A stretch of DNA of 64,000 bases from Gloeopeniophorella convolvens (taxonomy: Eukaryota; Basidiomycota; Agaricomycetes; Russulales). This document shows positions 19,997 through 29,908 of the stretch, in pieces. The translations under genes and the position numbers were made by a program. Location of the stretch: assembly GCA_022496205.1 (NCBI GenBank), contig WTXD01000001.1:1736001-1800000 (forward strand), in the 5' to 3' direction. Position 1 is the stretch's first letter. Every line of letters starts with the position of its first letter. The notes below the pieces were generated by a model. The model did not search any database and was not told where the DNA came from. It saw only the letters and a program-made list of their open reading frames with translations.

Positions 19997-21706
19997 TCAC
20001 TCGAAATTGGCCCGATATGTACGATGCATGTCTACCACCAGCGCAAAAGCTATCAGTGGGAGAAGCACGAAACGAGGGCAGTAGCACCTACATTCTAGCT
20101 CCGGAACGGCCTCAATTCCATCCCAAGCAACGGCCTCTTGGCCGAGCACCTTCTTCAACAAGTCCACCAGCATTGCCGACACGTGGCACTTCCTGAATGT
20201 GATCTGCAGCGGCATTCCTGCAGTATGCCACGCTTTGGCCGCATCCAAAAGCGGTTCGACGTCCAGTATGTCTTGCGTGTGTTGTCCCTGTGTCTCGGGG
20301 AACACCGTTATGCTGATGCAGAGTGTAGACATGCACGGCAGTAGCGACCCGCGCGGGTCGTTCCCCACACCACGCAGTGCATGAATCAGCTCGCCTGCAG
20401 CTGCGCCTACCGCGCCGACGTACTCGACACCCCGCGTGAGCGGCGCCAGGCACGCCCATATGTTGCCGGCAGCAGGGCCTTCCGCTATCGCGACGTCCAA
20501 GTGACGCAGTGACTCCGCCACCGGCAGCAGACCGAGCAACATTGCCATATATGACACGATGGGCCGCGGTCCACTGTGCGCAACGAAATTAAGCAAACAT
20601 GGCACGGCCCGCCCCGCGACGACCGCCCCGCGGAGTGTCCAGTAGTTTGCGCGCTGCGAATCCGTTGCAATCGCGAGCCGCTGGAAGCGCACGGGGGAGG
20701 AGTAGTGATGCGTAACAATGCCCGCGAGCGCGGTTATCGTCGCATCGATATTGCGCGCACGCATCATGCCCATGAGACGCAGATGGAGCTCTCCCTCTTC
20801 AGGAAATCGCAGTGCGTTCAGCAGGCTGAAAAGCTCGTGGTAGCTGCCGATGATATCTAGGCACTGTAGGTAGCTCAGAGATACGACGCGCGGCGTCCCG
20901 CAAGTTTCAATGAACCGCGTCGGAAGCACGTGCCTCTTGATGCATAAGCGTTCGAGAGAAGGGAGCGTGGCCAGCGTGTCGAGCATTTGCGTCATGAATT
21001 CCCAGGGTTTGCAGTTCTCCAGCGAGAGGTGCGTGAGGCGCTGCTGGAGACAGCCAAGCGCGGGGAGTGGCATGCCAGCAACGAACAAGGAACGCAGACG
21101 CGGGAGCGGTGCGGAGTCTGGGGCACGCACGGGGGGCGGGTCGTGCACCCAGGCGCCAACATGCAGCTCCTCGAGCGCTGCGGCGTCTGCCAAGCGCGAG
21201 CCCACGGAGGAGAAGAATATTTGCATCACCGACGTCTTCCGCTCCTCCGCCTCGCCTGAACCCAGGCGCTGGTCGGATAGCCAGAGCACGCGAATGCGAG
21301 GAAGTTCGCGAAGCGCGAGGCGCAGAGATTCCGCGGATAGGTGTCTCCCTGGCTGCATCTGCACTGTGATGGGGCGCGGACGGGAGAGCAAGAGCGCGCG
21401 CTGGGTCCAATTGGGGTTGGAAAGGGGTATGTATTCCCAGAGTTCGGGGTATTGCTCCGCGACGCGACGCCAGTGAGCGCACACATGCGTGACAGCTGTC
21501 CATGTCGTCGGGTTATCTACCCTTGGCCATAGTATGCAGTGAAGGCCGTAATCGTACAGAAGGCGAACATGGAGGAAAATCGTGCGGAGGGTTTCGACGG
21601 GGAGTGACGAGATGGGGCAGGAGGTTTCCTTCAGGGTGCCATGCCGGTGTAGGAGTGCGGAGCTATCGATGTTGCCGTTCTGGTCATGGTCTCCTTCGTG
21701 TGACAT
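19997..21706 (-). CDS. F-box/leucine-rich-repeat-like protein, copy B
   Basis: About 569 residues from the ATG at 21706, which lies directly after a splice acceptor (TTCATAG|G). The N-terminus 'MSHEGDHDQNGNIDSS' resembles copy E ('MSREGDQNSDIDSS'). The F-box helix 'CPISSLPVETLRTIFLHVRL' is followed by 'VTHVCAHWRRVAEQYPELW' and leucine-rich segments. The C-terminal tail reads 'FALVVDMHRTYRANFE' after an optional 45-base GTAGGT..ATAG intron that is a multiple of three. Copy B has no PAH partner upstream. Its 3' flank (19891-20000) matches the reverse complement of the E 3' flank more closely than that of copy A, so B and E share both flanks. Confidence 0.85.
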   Translation of the reverse strand: MSHEGDHDQNGNIDSSALLHRHGTLKETSCPISSLPVETLRTIFLHVRLLYDYGLHCILWPRVDNPTTWTAVTHVCAHWRRVAEQYPELWEYIPLSNPNWTQRALLLSRPRPITVQMQPGRHLSAESLRLALRELPRIRVLWLSDQRLGSGEAEERKTSVMQIFFSSVGSRLADAAALEELHVGAWVHDPPPVRAPDSAPLPRLRSLFVAGMPLPALGCLQQRLTHLSLENCKPWEFMTQMLDTLATLPSLERLCIKRHVLPTRFIETCGTPRVVSLSYLQCLDIIGSYHELFSLLNALRFPEEGELHLRLMGMMRARNIDATITALAGIVTHHYSSPVRFQRLAIATDSQRANYWTLRGAVVAGRAVPCLLNFVAHSGPRPIVSYMAMLLGLLPVAESLRHLDVAIAEGPAAGNIWACLAPLTRGVEYVGAVGAAAGELIHALRGVGNDPRGSLLPCMSTLCISITVFPETQGQHTQDILDVEPLLDAAKAWHTAGMPLQITFRKCHVSAMLVDLLKKVLGQEAVAWDGIEAVPELECRCYCPRFVLLPLIAFALVVDMHRTYRANFE

Positions 21707-22269
21707 CCTATGAACAAACAAGTCGGTGAGATCAACGGGAACCTCTGGAGGGCTAGGACAGTCCTACTCACCGTATCGATGTGAATGCACCGGCAAGATC
21801 AACCAAAGCCGGCGCTAGCGCCATCATAGTGCTCAGTTGATGGCCATTTCGCACAATGGTGTGGGAACATGACAAGGGAACAGTTGCACACGCACACGTG
21901 CAAACGTGATCGGATGGCCCGTTGCTGCTTTTTTTTCTGACTCCGCTATACCGTTTACGATTGGTACTGCGCGCTCGCCACTGGGATCAAAAACACGACT
22001 CAGCACGGTCGAGCCTTGAGAAAGTTCTGATCTATCACTGCCATCAATGGCAGTAAATCTCTCCAGTATGCAGCACGTTCATCGATAAAAGGAACGACCA
22101 CCGTATTATATGGGTGGGCAGGAAGAATGGTTGTGAAACGTGGACAAGGTGACGTATATAGTAACGGACCAACAATCCAACGACGTTTGGTCGCGCGGAC
22201 GTGACTGGGCCGACACGGCCGCCTGCCACGAGGGCACCAACTCCCATCAGGTGCTCGAAGAACATTAAT
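21707..22269. other. Intergenic gap between F-box B and C
   Basis: About 560 bases. The B side contains a leader-intron signal (a GTGAGTAGG-type donor about 65 bases before the acceptor at the start). The C side, roughly 22060-22265, matches the reverse complement of 56690-56860 downstream of F-box D. No gene seen. Confidence 0.6.
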
Positions 22270-23889
22270 CTACCGGAAATTGGCCCACAATGTCCGTGGC
22301 ACGCCTAAAGCCAACAGCAAGGCAATCAGCGAGCTGAGCGCGAGTAGAAATTCGTGCCACCTACGGCTTGATCCTGGGTGTTCACAGATGCCGTCCCAGG
22401 CAACAGCCTCTGCACCGAGCTCCTGCCTCAACGACTCAACAAGGCCTACCTCTACCTGGCACTGGTCGAGCGCAATCTGCAGCGGCATCCCCGCCGCGCG
22501 CCACCTCCTGACCACGTCCAAGAACGGCCCGACCTCCTGCACGTCGGGCTGATGCGTCTGCGCGTGGGGAAACACCGTCCTGCTGATGCGGAGTGCAGAC
22601 ATGCTCGGCAACAGCGAGTGGCGCGGGTGGTCCGCAGTGCGCTGCAGAGCGCCGACGAGCTCTCTCACGGCCGTGCCGACGGCACAAACGCGCTCGACGC
22701 CGCGCACAAGCAGCGCGACGCACGTCCAGATGTCGTCACTCCCGGCGCTCGCGCCCGGCGCGACGTCCAGCTCGCGCAGTGCGCCCGCGGGCGGCAGCTG
22801 CGCGAGTAGCGCGGCCATGAACTTTACCGCGTGCCGCCACCGCGCCTCCGGCACGGCGAGGCACAGCAGGCCCGCACCGTCGCCGCCGCGCAGCACCCAG
22901 CAGCTCGCGCGCGCGTCGTCCTTAGCGATCGTGAGCCGCCGGAAGCGCACGGACGGGGCGTAGTGCTGTGCGAGCGCGCTAGCAAGCGCGGTCAGCCCGT
23001 CGTGCGGCTTCAGCCCTCCCGTGGATTGCACGTAGAGCTCTGCCGTCTCGGGGAATTGTAGCGCACGCAGCAGCGCCGCGAGCTCGCCGCTGAGGCCGAC
23101 GATGTCGAGGTGTCGCAGGCAGGACAGCGACACGATGCGCGGCGGCAGATTGCGGGCGCCGACATCGGGCGCGAACACGCCATTGATGATGCAGAGCCGT
23201 TCGAGCGCAGGGAGTGCCACGAGCGTATCGAGCATGTGCGTCTCGGAGGCCCACGGCGCGCAGCGCGTAAGCGAAAGGGATGTCAAGCGCGGCAGCGGCC
23301 GCACGTCGAAGGCGCCCATGCACCGCATGATGCCCCGCCCGCCCTTGAGGTGCAGCGCCTCGAGCGCTGTGGCGTCCGCAAGCCGCAGGCGGCTTTCCTC
23401 GAAGGCTGTCCCCATCACCGCTCTTGCGATGTCGTGGTCCTCTCTGAAGTGCAGGCATGAATCGTGTAGTGAGAGCACGCGAATGCGGGAGAGCTCGCCC
23501 AGAGCGAGGCACAGTGCCTCGAATGATGGGAAAGCCCAGGGGTTCGTTCGTACGACAATAGGGAGAGGATAGGAGAGCGCGAGAGCGCGCCGTGTCCATG
23601 CGGCATTGGAGAGCGGGATGAGCTCCCAAAGTTTGTGGCACTGCTCCGCGACGCGACGCCAGTGTGCGCACACGCGTGTGACGACGGTCCATGCGACCAG
23701 GTGGCTTCGCTCAGGTAGAATGTTGGGGAAGTCGCCTGTGAAGTCGTGTAGAAGACGGAGGTCGCAGAAGATCACAGAGAGGATTTCGGCGGGGAGAGAT
23801 GAGATGGGATACGGGGATAACGGCTTTCCAGTTTGGATTGCCAGCTCGCTGTCGACATAGCCAATGCTCTGATCCCCTCCATGAGGCAT
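22270..23889 (-). CDS. F-box/leucine-rich-repeat-like protein, copy C
   Basis: 539 residues if read straight through; about 519 if the 60-base intron 22305-22364 (GTAGGT donor, CTTTAG acceptor) is removed. It is a second subfamily, closest to copy D. The start 'MPHGGDQSIGYVDSE' follows an acceptor at TTACTAG|ATG. F-box helix 'YPISSLPAEILSVIFCDLRL', then 'VTRVCAHWRRVAEQCHKLW', then leucine-rich repeats. If the last intron is spliced, the tail is 'RVPRTLWANFR'; if retained, a hydrophobic 'LLALSSLIALLLALG' segment is added. Copy D stops inside that segment unless spliced, which favours splicing. Confidence 0.85.
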   Translation of the reverse strand: MPHGGDQSIGYVDSELAIQTGKPLSPYPISSLPAEILSVIFCDLRLLHDFTGDFPNILPERSHLVAWTVVTRVCAHWRRVAEQCHKLWELIPLSNAAWTRRALALSYPLPIVVRTNPWAFPSFEALCLALGELSRIRVLSLHDSCLHFREDHDIARAVMGTAFEESRLRLADATALEALHLKGGRGIMRCMGAFDVRPLPRLTSLSLTRCAPWASETHMLDTLVALPALERLCIINGVFAPDVGARNLPPRIVSLSCLRHLDIVGLSGELAALLRALQFPETAELYVQSTGGLKPHDGLTALASALAQHYAPSVRFRRLTIAKDDARASCWVLRGGDGAGLLCLAVPEARWRHAVKFMAALLAQLPPAGALRELDVAPGASAGSDDIWTCVALLVRGVERVCAVGTAVRELVGALQRTADHPRHSLLPSMSALRISRTVFPHAQTHQPDVQEVGPFLDVVRRWRAAGMPLQIALDQCQVEVGLVESLRQELGAEAVAWDGICEHPGSSRRWHEFLLALSSLIALLLALGVPRTLWANFR

Positions 23890-23999
23890 CTAGTAAGTAA
23901 GTGAAGCGGTGGAATCAGTAAATGCTCTGAAATGGGTACCAGGACAATGCTCACTCACTGTTGCATCAATACGGGTGTCCTTAGTCTCGTTTCCAGACG

Positions 24000-24110
24000 T
24001 TCTAGGAGAGTTCGAATTATTCGGAGGGGAGTCGGCCTCGAGCCAGGGGAGCCGTGACCGCGGTATGCCGATGTCGGAGCCAAATGTTCTGAATAATTCC
24101 CACGGAAAAC
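24000..24110 (+). repeat. Direct repeat, left copy (partner 54810-54945)
   Basis: The stretch including GGAGCCGT..CGCGGTATGCCG, GTCGGAG and AATTCCCACG recurs at 54810-54945 in the same absolute orientation. Both copies lie 100-220 bases upstream of an F-box start codon (C here, D there). Because the surrounding arms are inverted, a same-orientation copy is not explained by the inverted duplication. Confidence 0.6.
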
Positions 24111-24479
24111 GTGTTGCGGATTTGACTCTCCCTCACTGGAACCGAGAACGTCCGATGGAAACGAGACTAGGGTTTCCTCCCCGCCGAGAAACTTGCGTGA
24201 AAATTGTATAGAAAACTTGGCTCCGACTTCGACGTACGCTCGAATACCTACTTCGACTCCTCCCAGCTAACGCGCGCCTGAACGAGACTACATATTTGCA
24301 TTCCCGCGTCCAGTTGGACTATGGTGCCATGGTCTCACGGTGGGATCCGTACCCGAATCGTACTGGTACGTGAGGTTAAAATGGCAGCTTGCTTGCCCTC
24401 GTGCTCGCCGACGTGAGTAACTGGAACGGCAGTTTTATTGTGCCTTTTCATTGGAATGACCATGTACAAATAGAAGCCC

Positions 24480-24550
24480 ACTTCAGCGGTACTTCGCGCT
24501 CGTCAGCGGGATGCGCTCCCAGAGTTCGCTGTAGCCGTGTGCGATCCAAC
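24480..24550 (-). pseudogene. Short F-box gene relic
   Basis: The minus strand reads 'HGYSELWERIPLTSAK', matching the 'EQYPELWEYIPLSN' block of the F-box family. A stop follows at once and no F-box helix is found before it. It looks like a leftover of another family member. Confidence 0.45.
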
Positions 24551-24699
24551 GTCAGTGCCACCTCGAGACGCGGCGGTCGATCGGCAGCACAACAACGGGT
24601 TCATGTGCTAGCTCCCCCAGCAGCGACTTAACAGCGACACTGCAGCACACCGGCCGCCGTTTGGGTGCCGTCCTGTGGCGCCATCCTGCGCATTCACGC

Positions 24700-24790
24700 C
24701 TGCCCCATGCTTGAGCGTGGCGCAGACGTGAATGGACGGAGCGGCAACTACGGGACCGCAGCACAGCCAGCGCCGACCGTTGCGGATGTC
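24700..24790 (+). pseudogene. Ankyrin-repeat relic
   Basis: The plus strand reads 'MLERGADVNGRSGNYGTAAQ', close to the 'LLE.GADVN..GG.YG.ALQ' repeat of fungal ankyrin proteins. Only one repeat is recognisable and the frame is not supported on either side. Confidence 0.4.
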
Positions 24791-25489
24791 CAAGAGCTAC
24801 AAGGTGAACTAGGAGCATGCGGCAGGCGGGCGGGATCGCCTTGCAAGCTGCGTAGCAATGTAGAGGTCTTGTGCAGCTTCGAAAGCGAAGCCGCCGTGCC
24901 TTGCGGCTCCCCTATGTTGCGACGCTGCCCGCATAGCGTCGCCGTGCCGATCGTCCGCTGACACCATGTCCACTGTGCGGCAGAGCTAGTACTAAGGCAG
25001 TCATAGTGTCTGCAGCACTATCTCAGCCAGCAAGAGCAACGAAGCGGGTGTGGGTCTGCAGGCTCAAGTTCAGGGGAGTGCGTGCCGGTTGTCGTTGCCG
25101 AGAAGAGGGCCTGTAGGCGTCGCAGTTCGGGAGCAGTGGGGAAGTTGGGCTGGCAGCCTTGGTGTGAAGCTGGACCTCGTTTTATATAGCGTGTCCATGT
25201 GTGCGTTCGCCTTTTTGAAATCATCGCCTCAGTACATCAGGCTCTCAGGGTCCAACGTGAAACAGAGCACCATTGTATAAATCATGCACCCACAGGCGAC
25301 TCCTAATAGGACGCCTGGAGGGCTTGATCTGTCCCTGAGGTCGCTTTCGGACGCTACTGGTCAGCAGGCCAGCGGGTCCAAAGCTAAGTGGACAGCCTGA
25401 TCGTCTCGCCTTTGACTTGGAGCAGAGGTTCGGGAGGTTCAGCGCGCCCCGTTTTCTCACATGATCACAAATCTGCCGTGGACCTCTCT

Positions 25490-25548
25490 GGTTTTTGAAC
25501 CCCGCCCTGAGGGCGCTGCCCCGGTGAGCTAACGCGAGCCCCAAGTGT
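25490..25548 (-). other. Candidate tRNA-derived (SINE-like) Pol III promoter
   Basis: On the minus strand an A-box-like TTAGCTCACCGGGG (25519-25532) is followed about 18 bases later by a B-box-like GGTTCAAAAACC (25490-25501). The 5' end GGGGCTCGCG resembles a tRNA acceptor. The implied anticodon and T arms do not pair properly, so this is not a working tRNA; it may be the head of a SINE. Confidence 0.3.
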
Positions 25549-25857
25549 GATGGTACAAGAGCCATATTTCCTACTTCGAGCTGGGGACAGGTACTGCCTC
25601 AACATGATATCGAAACAGCTGTGCTCCAAGTTGCTTCGAAGATCACACTCCATGCACAAGCGTGTTTCACATATGAGGGTTCTCTCAAACGCTCTGATGC
25701 GCAGTTGAGAGACAAGGCCTCTCCCCTGCCGACTCGAAGATAGTAAGTCTCCAGTTGTGATGATTCCTGGAAGACATAGTATAGCATCGCGCCGTCAACT
25801 CCGCGCCGCTGCCGCCTAAGCTCCGCGCATCTACTCGTTGATGGAGAAGGAACGCGT

Positions 25858-28014
25858 CTATGTACTGCCATAGGCCTGTACAGACCCTGGTTGTCCCATC
25901 GCAGGAGTCTTCTTGCGCGTCACGTAGTACGCGGGAACTCCGACAGCGACATAGCCTGCAATCGCGAGCGGAGCATCAGAAGCACGCAAGCACGCACGAA
26001 GTGAAAAACTGACAGGATACAACCAGCGTATCGCGCGGACTCGATAGCGCCGGCACGCAAAGAAGGAAGAGCGTGACCTGTGCGATGCGTAAGAGACCAA
26101 GGGAATTGAACTCCGACACAGAACTTACGGCGCAGAATATGATTGGAGTGATGATCCACGTCTTGTACGGCCTGTCCTCGCTGAGTCAGCCTGCGCGTCT
26201 GTACATAGAAGGCCTACCATACTCACCTAGGCAAGTTTGGCTCCCGCACGCGCAGGATGACCACCGCCAACACCTATCACGTCCGCCCACGCATCAGCTC
26301 CACCCGGCGCGCCGCCAAGGCAAACCCAGCAACGCACAGTGAGGGCGTAGAACGCCCAGAACGCGACGACAGCGAGGCTGACCAGCGCGCGGAAGCCTCC
26401 ACCAAGAAGGACAAGTGCGATCGTGAAAGTGGCCTGCAGGAGCACCGCACGCACGGGCGTTCCGCGGTGTGCGTCGAGCACGCCGAAGAAGCGCGGCAGC
26501 TGGCCTGTGCGCGCCGCGGCGTAGACGACGCGCGCTGAGGTGAAGAAGGACCCTGCGGACGCCGCTGAGTCGGGAAAGGGAGGGCATTTAGGGAGAGGGA
26601 CTCTCACCGGTCATCGCCCCGAGGCACGAGAGCGCTACGACGAGCGCGAAGAACACACCACCGGCGCGCCCGAAGAGCGCCCACCCAAAGTCGAGCGCAA
26701 CGGTGTTACTATGCGCAAGCGCGGCGGGGTCAAGGACAGAGAGATACGCCGCGTTCGCGAGGAAGAACATGACCTGCAGTGCGATGCGTAAGTCCAGCAT
26801 CGCCAGGGATGCCGCGGAGCACTATGACTGACGGTGACGAGCGCCATAGACAGATAGATCGCGCGTGGAATGTCGCGCTCTGGGTTTCGCATCTCGCCGC
26901 CGACATAGTTGACCTGGCTGAAACCATCATATGCCCAGAGGACCGCGTAGAGCGCGCGCGCATACGAGGCGATCGTCGGTGGTGCCTCTTGCGCGGGCGG
27001 CGGGGTCGGTGATGGCTTTGGGGCGTCGCGTTCGAGGAAGAGGTGCGTAAGGCCAGCGAGGATAATGGAGAGCTGCGATGCGGAGGCTCTGAGACACTAC
27101 CGCGAGGAGAACACCGATTCCGACTCACCAGCGCGAGAATCTAATCATGAGCGAACAATGCGTCAACGAGCCTATACGGAGGCGGGAACTTGCTCACTTT
27201 GATACTCGTCAAGAAGACCGTCGCGCGAGGCCCCAGTCCGCGCGTGCCCACAACAAGCCCGACGACCCCGACGACGGCCGCAACAGCTGTAGCCGTGATC
27301 ACCCACTGCGGGATGACCTCGCCGGGAAGCTCGTCCCCACGCGTGGCGCCCCACAACACGCGATGCAAGTACTCTGCAAACACCAGACTGATCACCGCCT
27401 TGGTCCCTATCCACGCAATCCCGATCAGCCAACCCAAAACAATGGCACACAGGGAGGACAGGCGAACGCACCGGGGCTGAGGAGTAGAATCGCCGTCCAG
27501 GTGAAGAGGTACGACACCAGCGGGCCGTACGTGTACGCGAGATACGCCTGCGCGCCGCCGTTGTGCGGGAGCGCCGCGCCGAGCTCGGCGAAAGAGCTCG
27601 CGCCTGTCCAGGAGAGCAGGCCTCCGAGCACCCATATGAGAAGACTCGCGCGCGCGCTGTGCGTGTGTGCGACAACGACGCCGGGAGATGAGCTGTGGTG
27701 CGGGCAGGGTGAGGTTAGGGTTGGATAAGCGAGGGCATCTGTGGCTCACAAGATCCCGGAGCCTATCTTGGTTCATACGACAGAATCAGATATGGGTCCA
27801 CGAGGGAACCTGGGCGCATGCGCGCACCTGGAGACCGACGATAAGGGCAATACCTGCGCCACCCCGGATGGGAGACACAATGAGACACGCCGGTAACGAC
27901 AGCGACACAAGGCGACACACCGTTGAACACAGTCAAGCGCTTCTCGCCCGCTGCCGAATCCGCCGCCTCACTTGCACTAGGACGCTCAGCTTCGGCGAAA
28001 ACGGAGCCACTCAT
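25858..28014 (-). CDS. LAT-family amino acid permease (APC superfamily) with a doubtful 3' end
   Basis: A multi-exon transporter beginning 'MSGSVFAEAERPS' at 28014. Exon starts and ends, descending: 28014-27921, 27853-27828, 27766-27750, 27692-27472, 27406-27198, 27140-27129 (12 bases), 27072-26833, 26773-26608, 26552-26338, 26273-26227, 26171-26129, 26077-26024. The L-type signature 'VGLQIGSGIFSSPG' is assembled over three exons; 'WTGASSFAELGAALPHNGGA', 'AYDGFSQVNYVGGEMRNPER' and 'REPNLPRPYKTW' follow. About 12 membrane helices are expected, importing neutral amino acids. The conserved end 'GYVAVGVPAYYVTRKK' (25955-25858) is in a frame that the last intron cannot join by GT-AG rules, so the tail may be shifted by one base. 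Without it the protein ends a few residues after 26024. Confidence 0.85.
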
Positions 28015-28329
28015 CGATGTCGACAGCGTAGTCGCAGGACGAAGCAGAGACTGTTCGCCTGCCCCGAGGGCGCAGTGAGTGCATTGGGCAACTTGACGTA
28101 CAAGGTGCGGGTTGGCCCGCGCGGCCCGCACCGCGCTCACGGGCCCCGGCGCCCAATGACGCGCTCTCTCGCTTAACCACAACTTTCGTGGCGATGTGTC
28201 AGTTGTGGACTCGGCTTTCTCTCATACTTGTGTCTGCGGACCGCGGAGGTAAGTAGCTCTTAAGGGCTCAAGGAACCCTCTCCGCACCCCCTCCCTCTCC
28301 CTCTCCCCCACTTTCCGCCGCGAAATCCA
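28015..28329. promoter_or_regulatory. Divergent intergenic region, permease and small disordered protein
   Basis: 315 bases between two outward-facing starts. It includes a CT-rich stretch (28280-28310) directly before the plus-strand start. No other gene is evident. Confidence 0.4.
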
Positions 28330-29118
28330 ATGGGCAGCCCAAGCCGCCGCACATTCGACATCCCCGTCGCGCCCCCCAACTTCCTCACCAATGTCCGCCG
28401 GCGCACGCCGACGCGTCGTGCGCACAGTAATGATGTGCGCCAGGACGACGACGAGGACCCGGCCGCGTCCAGCGCCGGGACGCGCAGCCCGAGCGCGGAC
28501 GCCAGCACGCTGCCGAGCGACGCGGCAGAGCCAGACCCCGGCACCGCCCACACCCACGCCCACACCCACACCCCCATCCGCAAGCGCGCGCGCGCGCTAT
28601 CCGACAGCGCGCCGGAGCAGCGCGAGCCCAAGCGCGCGAAGGACGACGACGATGACAACAACGACGACGACAATGACGAGCAGTCCGAGTCCGACATAGA
28701 GTCCATCAGCACCGCGCCCTTGCAGGCCCACCGCCACACCACCATCACCGGGGCCTCTGCACCCCCGCCGAACCGCTTCCTGCGCGCGATCCGCCCCGCG
28801 CCTGCGCGCGCGAGCCCTCCCGCCCTCCCCTCGAGCGCCGTCACGCTCTACGCGCCCACCCAGCGCCCGCCCAACACCTACGCCTACGCGCCCACCCACA
28901 CCCCCTACACGTTCCCCGGCCCCGCATACGCGCAGCCAGAGTACGCGCTCGCGCCGCCCTGCGCGTGCTGTTACTACGTCGTGCACCCGGTGCCCAACGC
29001 GCCGCCCGTGCTGGTGCCCGTCGCCGCGGCGCCCGTGTACAACTACTACCAGTGGCTTAGCTACTACCCCGCGCCGCCCGCGAGCTACTACCCTGCGCTC
29101 CCGCCCCCGCCCCAATAG
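28330..29118 (+). CDS. Disordered protein with Tyr/Pro-rich C-terminus, unknown function
   Basis: A single uninterrupted frame of 262 residues. The first part is Arg/Ser/Thr-rich. 'PIRKRARAL' and 'EPKRAKDDDDD' form a likely bipartite nuclear signal next to an acidic Asp/Asn run. The last 100 residues are rich in Pro, Ala and Tyr ('YNYYQWLSYYPAPPASYY'), with a 'CACCYYVV' cluster. I see no known domain. The start follows a CCAATGGG context and codon use matches the neighbours, so it is probably a real gene. Confidence 0.65.
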   Translation: MGSPSRRTFDIPVAPPNFLTNVRRRTPTRRAHSNDVRQDDDEDPAASSAGTRSPSADASTLPSDAAEPDPGTAHTHAHTHTPIRKRARALSDSAPEQREPKRAKDDDDDNNDDDNDEQSESDIESISTAPLQAHRHTTITGASAPPPNRFLRAIRPAPARASPPALPSSAVTLYAPTQRPPNTYAYAPTHTPYTFPGPAYAQPEYALAPPCACCYYVVHPVPNAPPVLVPVAAAPVYNYYQWLSYYPAPPASYYPALPPPPQ

Positions 29119-29908
29119 TCTCCTTCCATAACCCATGCGTGCTGCTGCGTCTTTTCTATTGTCTATACTTATGTGGTGTCTATGTCTATATCTATCGGGT
29201 TAAATATTACAGAAGCTCCTTGCAATGATATGCTGATATTATGTGTATATTCGACTTGTTGCATCGCGGAGTCGTCGGCGCCGCATCGGCGCCCCAATTG
29301 TTGCGCGCAGCGGCGGCGCAGGAGAACAAGGGCGCAGAGCACGTGCGCGTGACTACGGAATCACGGGATCGTGACCTCAAGCGCTCACGCATCCGCTTCG
29401 CGATCGCCAAACAAAAAGTGAGGGATATATACACATGCTCAACTCTGCTGCTGTCCGCGAACAAGTAGGTATGTACGTGTGGGTGGATGGGTGTAGGTGG
29501 GTGTAGTGGTTCAGAGCTCGGAAGTGGAAATGAAAAAAATGAGATGAAAACAACGAGTGCGCGCATGGGGATGGTGGAAGGAGGGGGGGGGGGGGCGATG
29601 GCAATGCAAGAAAAAAACAAACAGACGAAAAAAGAGAGGGGATAAGGACATTAAAGAGAGACGCAGGCAGGCAGCGCGCGGCGGCGTACGAAAGGAGAAG
29701 AGAAGAAATACAGTCTTCAACGGTCTTGACACGGTCACCTCGGCAGTGTCTCGGTCTAATCGCAAAACGCACAGCACAGCACATGGCACGAAGATAAAAA
29801 CGACAACGCAAGGGCGCACACGCGCCCGCTGCGCAACGAAACACATCAGCACGACCCAAAAAAAAAACTGGCACGCAAACGCGCACGCACCGTACACCAG
29901 GAGCGCGC
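29119..29908. other. Convergent 3' region with G13 tract
   Basis: 790 bases between two genes ending towards each other. It carries a 13-base G run (29583-29595) and purine-rich sequence on the plus strand. No gene is supported. Confidence 0.6.

Larger units (their letters stand above)
23890..25857. other. Intergenic region with gene relics, right edge of the left arm
   Basis: Nearly 2 kb without an intact gene. It holds the leader intron of F-box C, one copy of a roughly 110-base direct repeat (24000-24110), a short F-box relic and an ankyrin-like relic near 24.5-24.8 kb, and a candidate tRNA-derived promoter near 25.5 kb. Composition is mixed and open frames are short. Confidence 0.6.
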
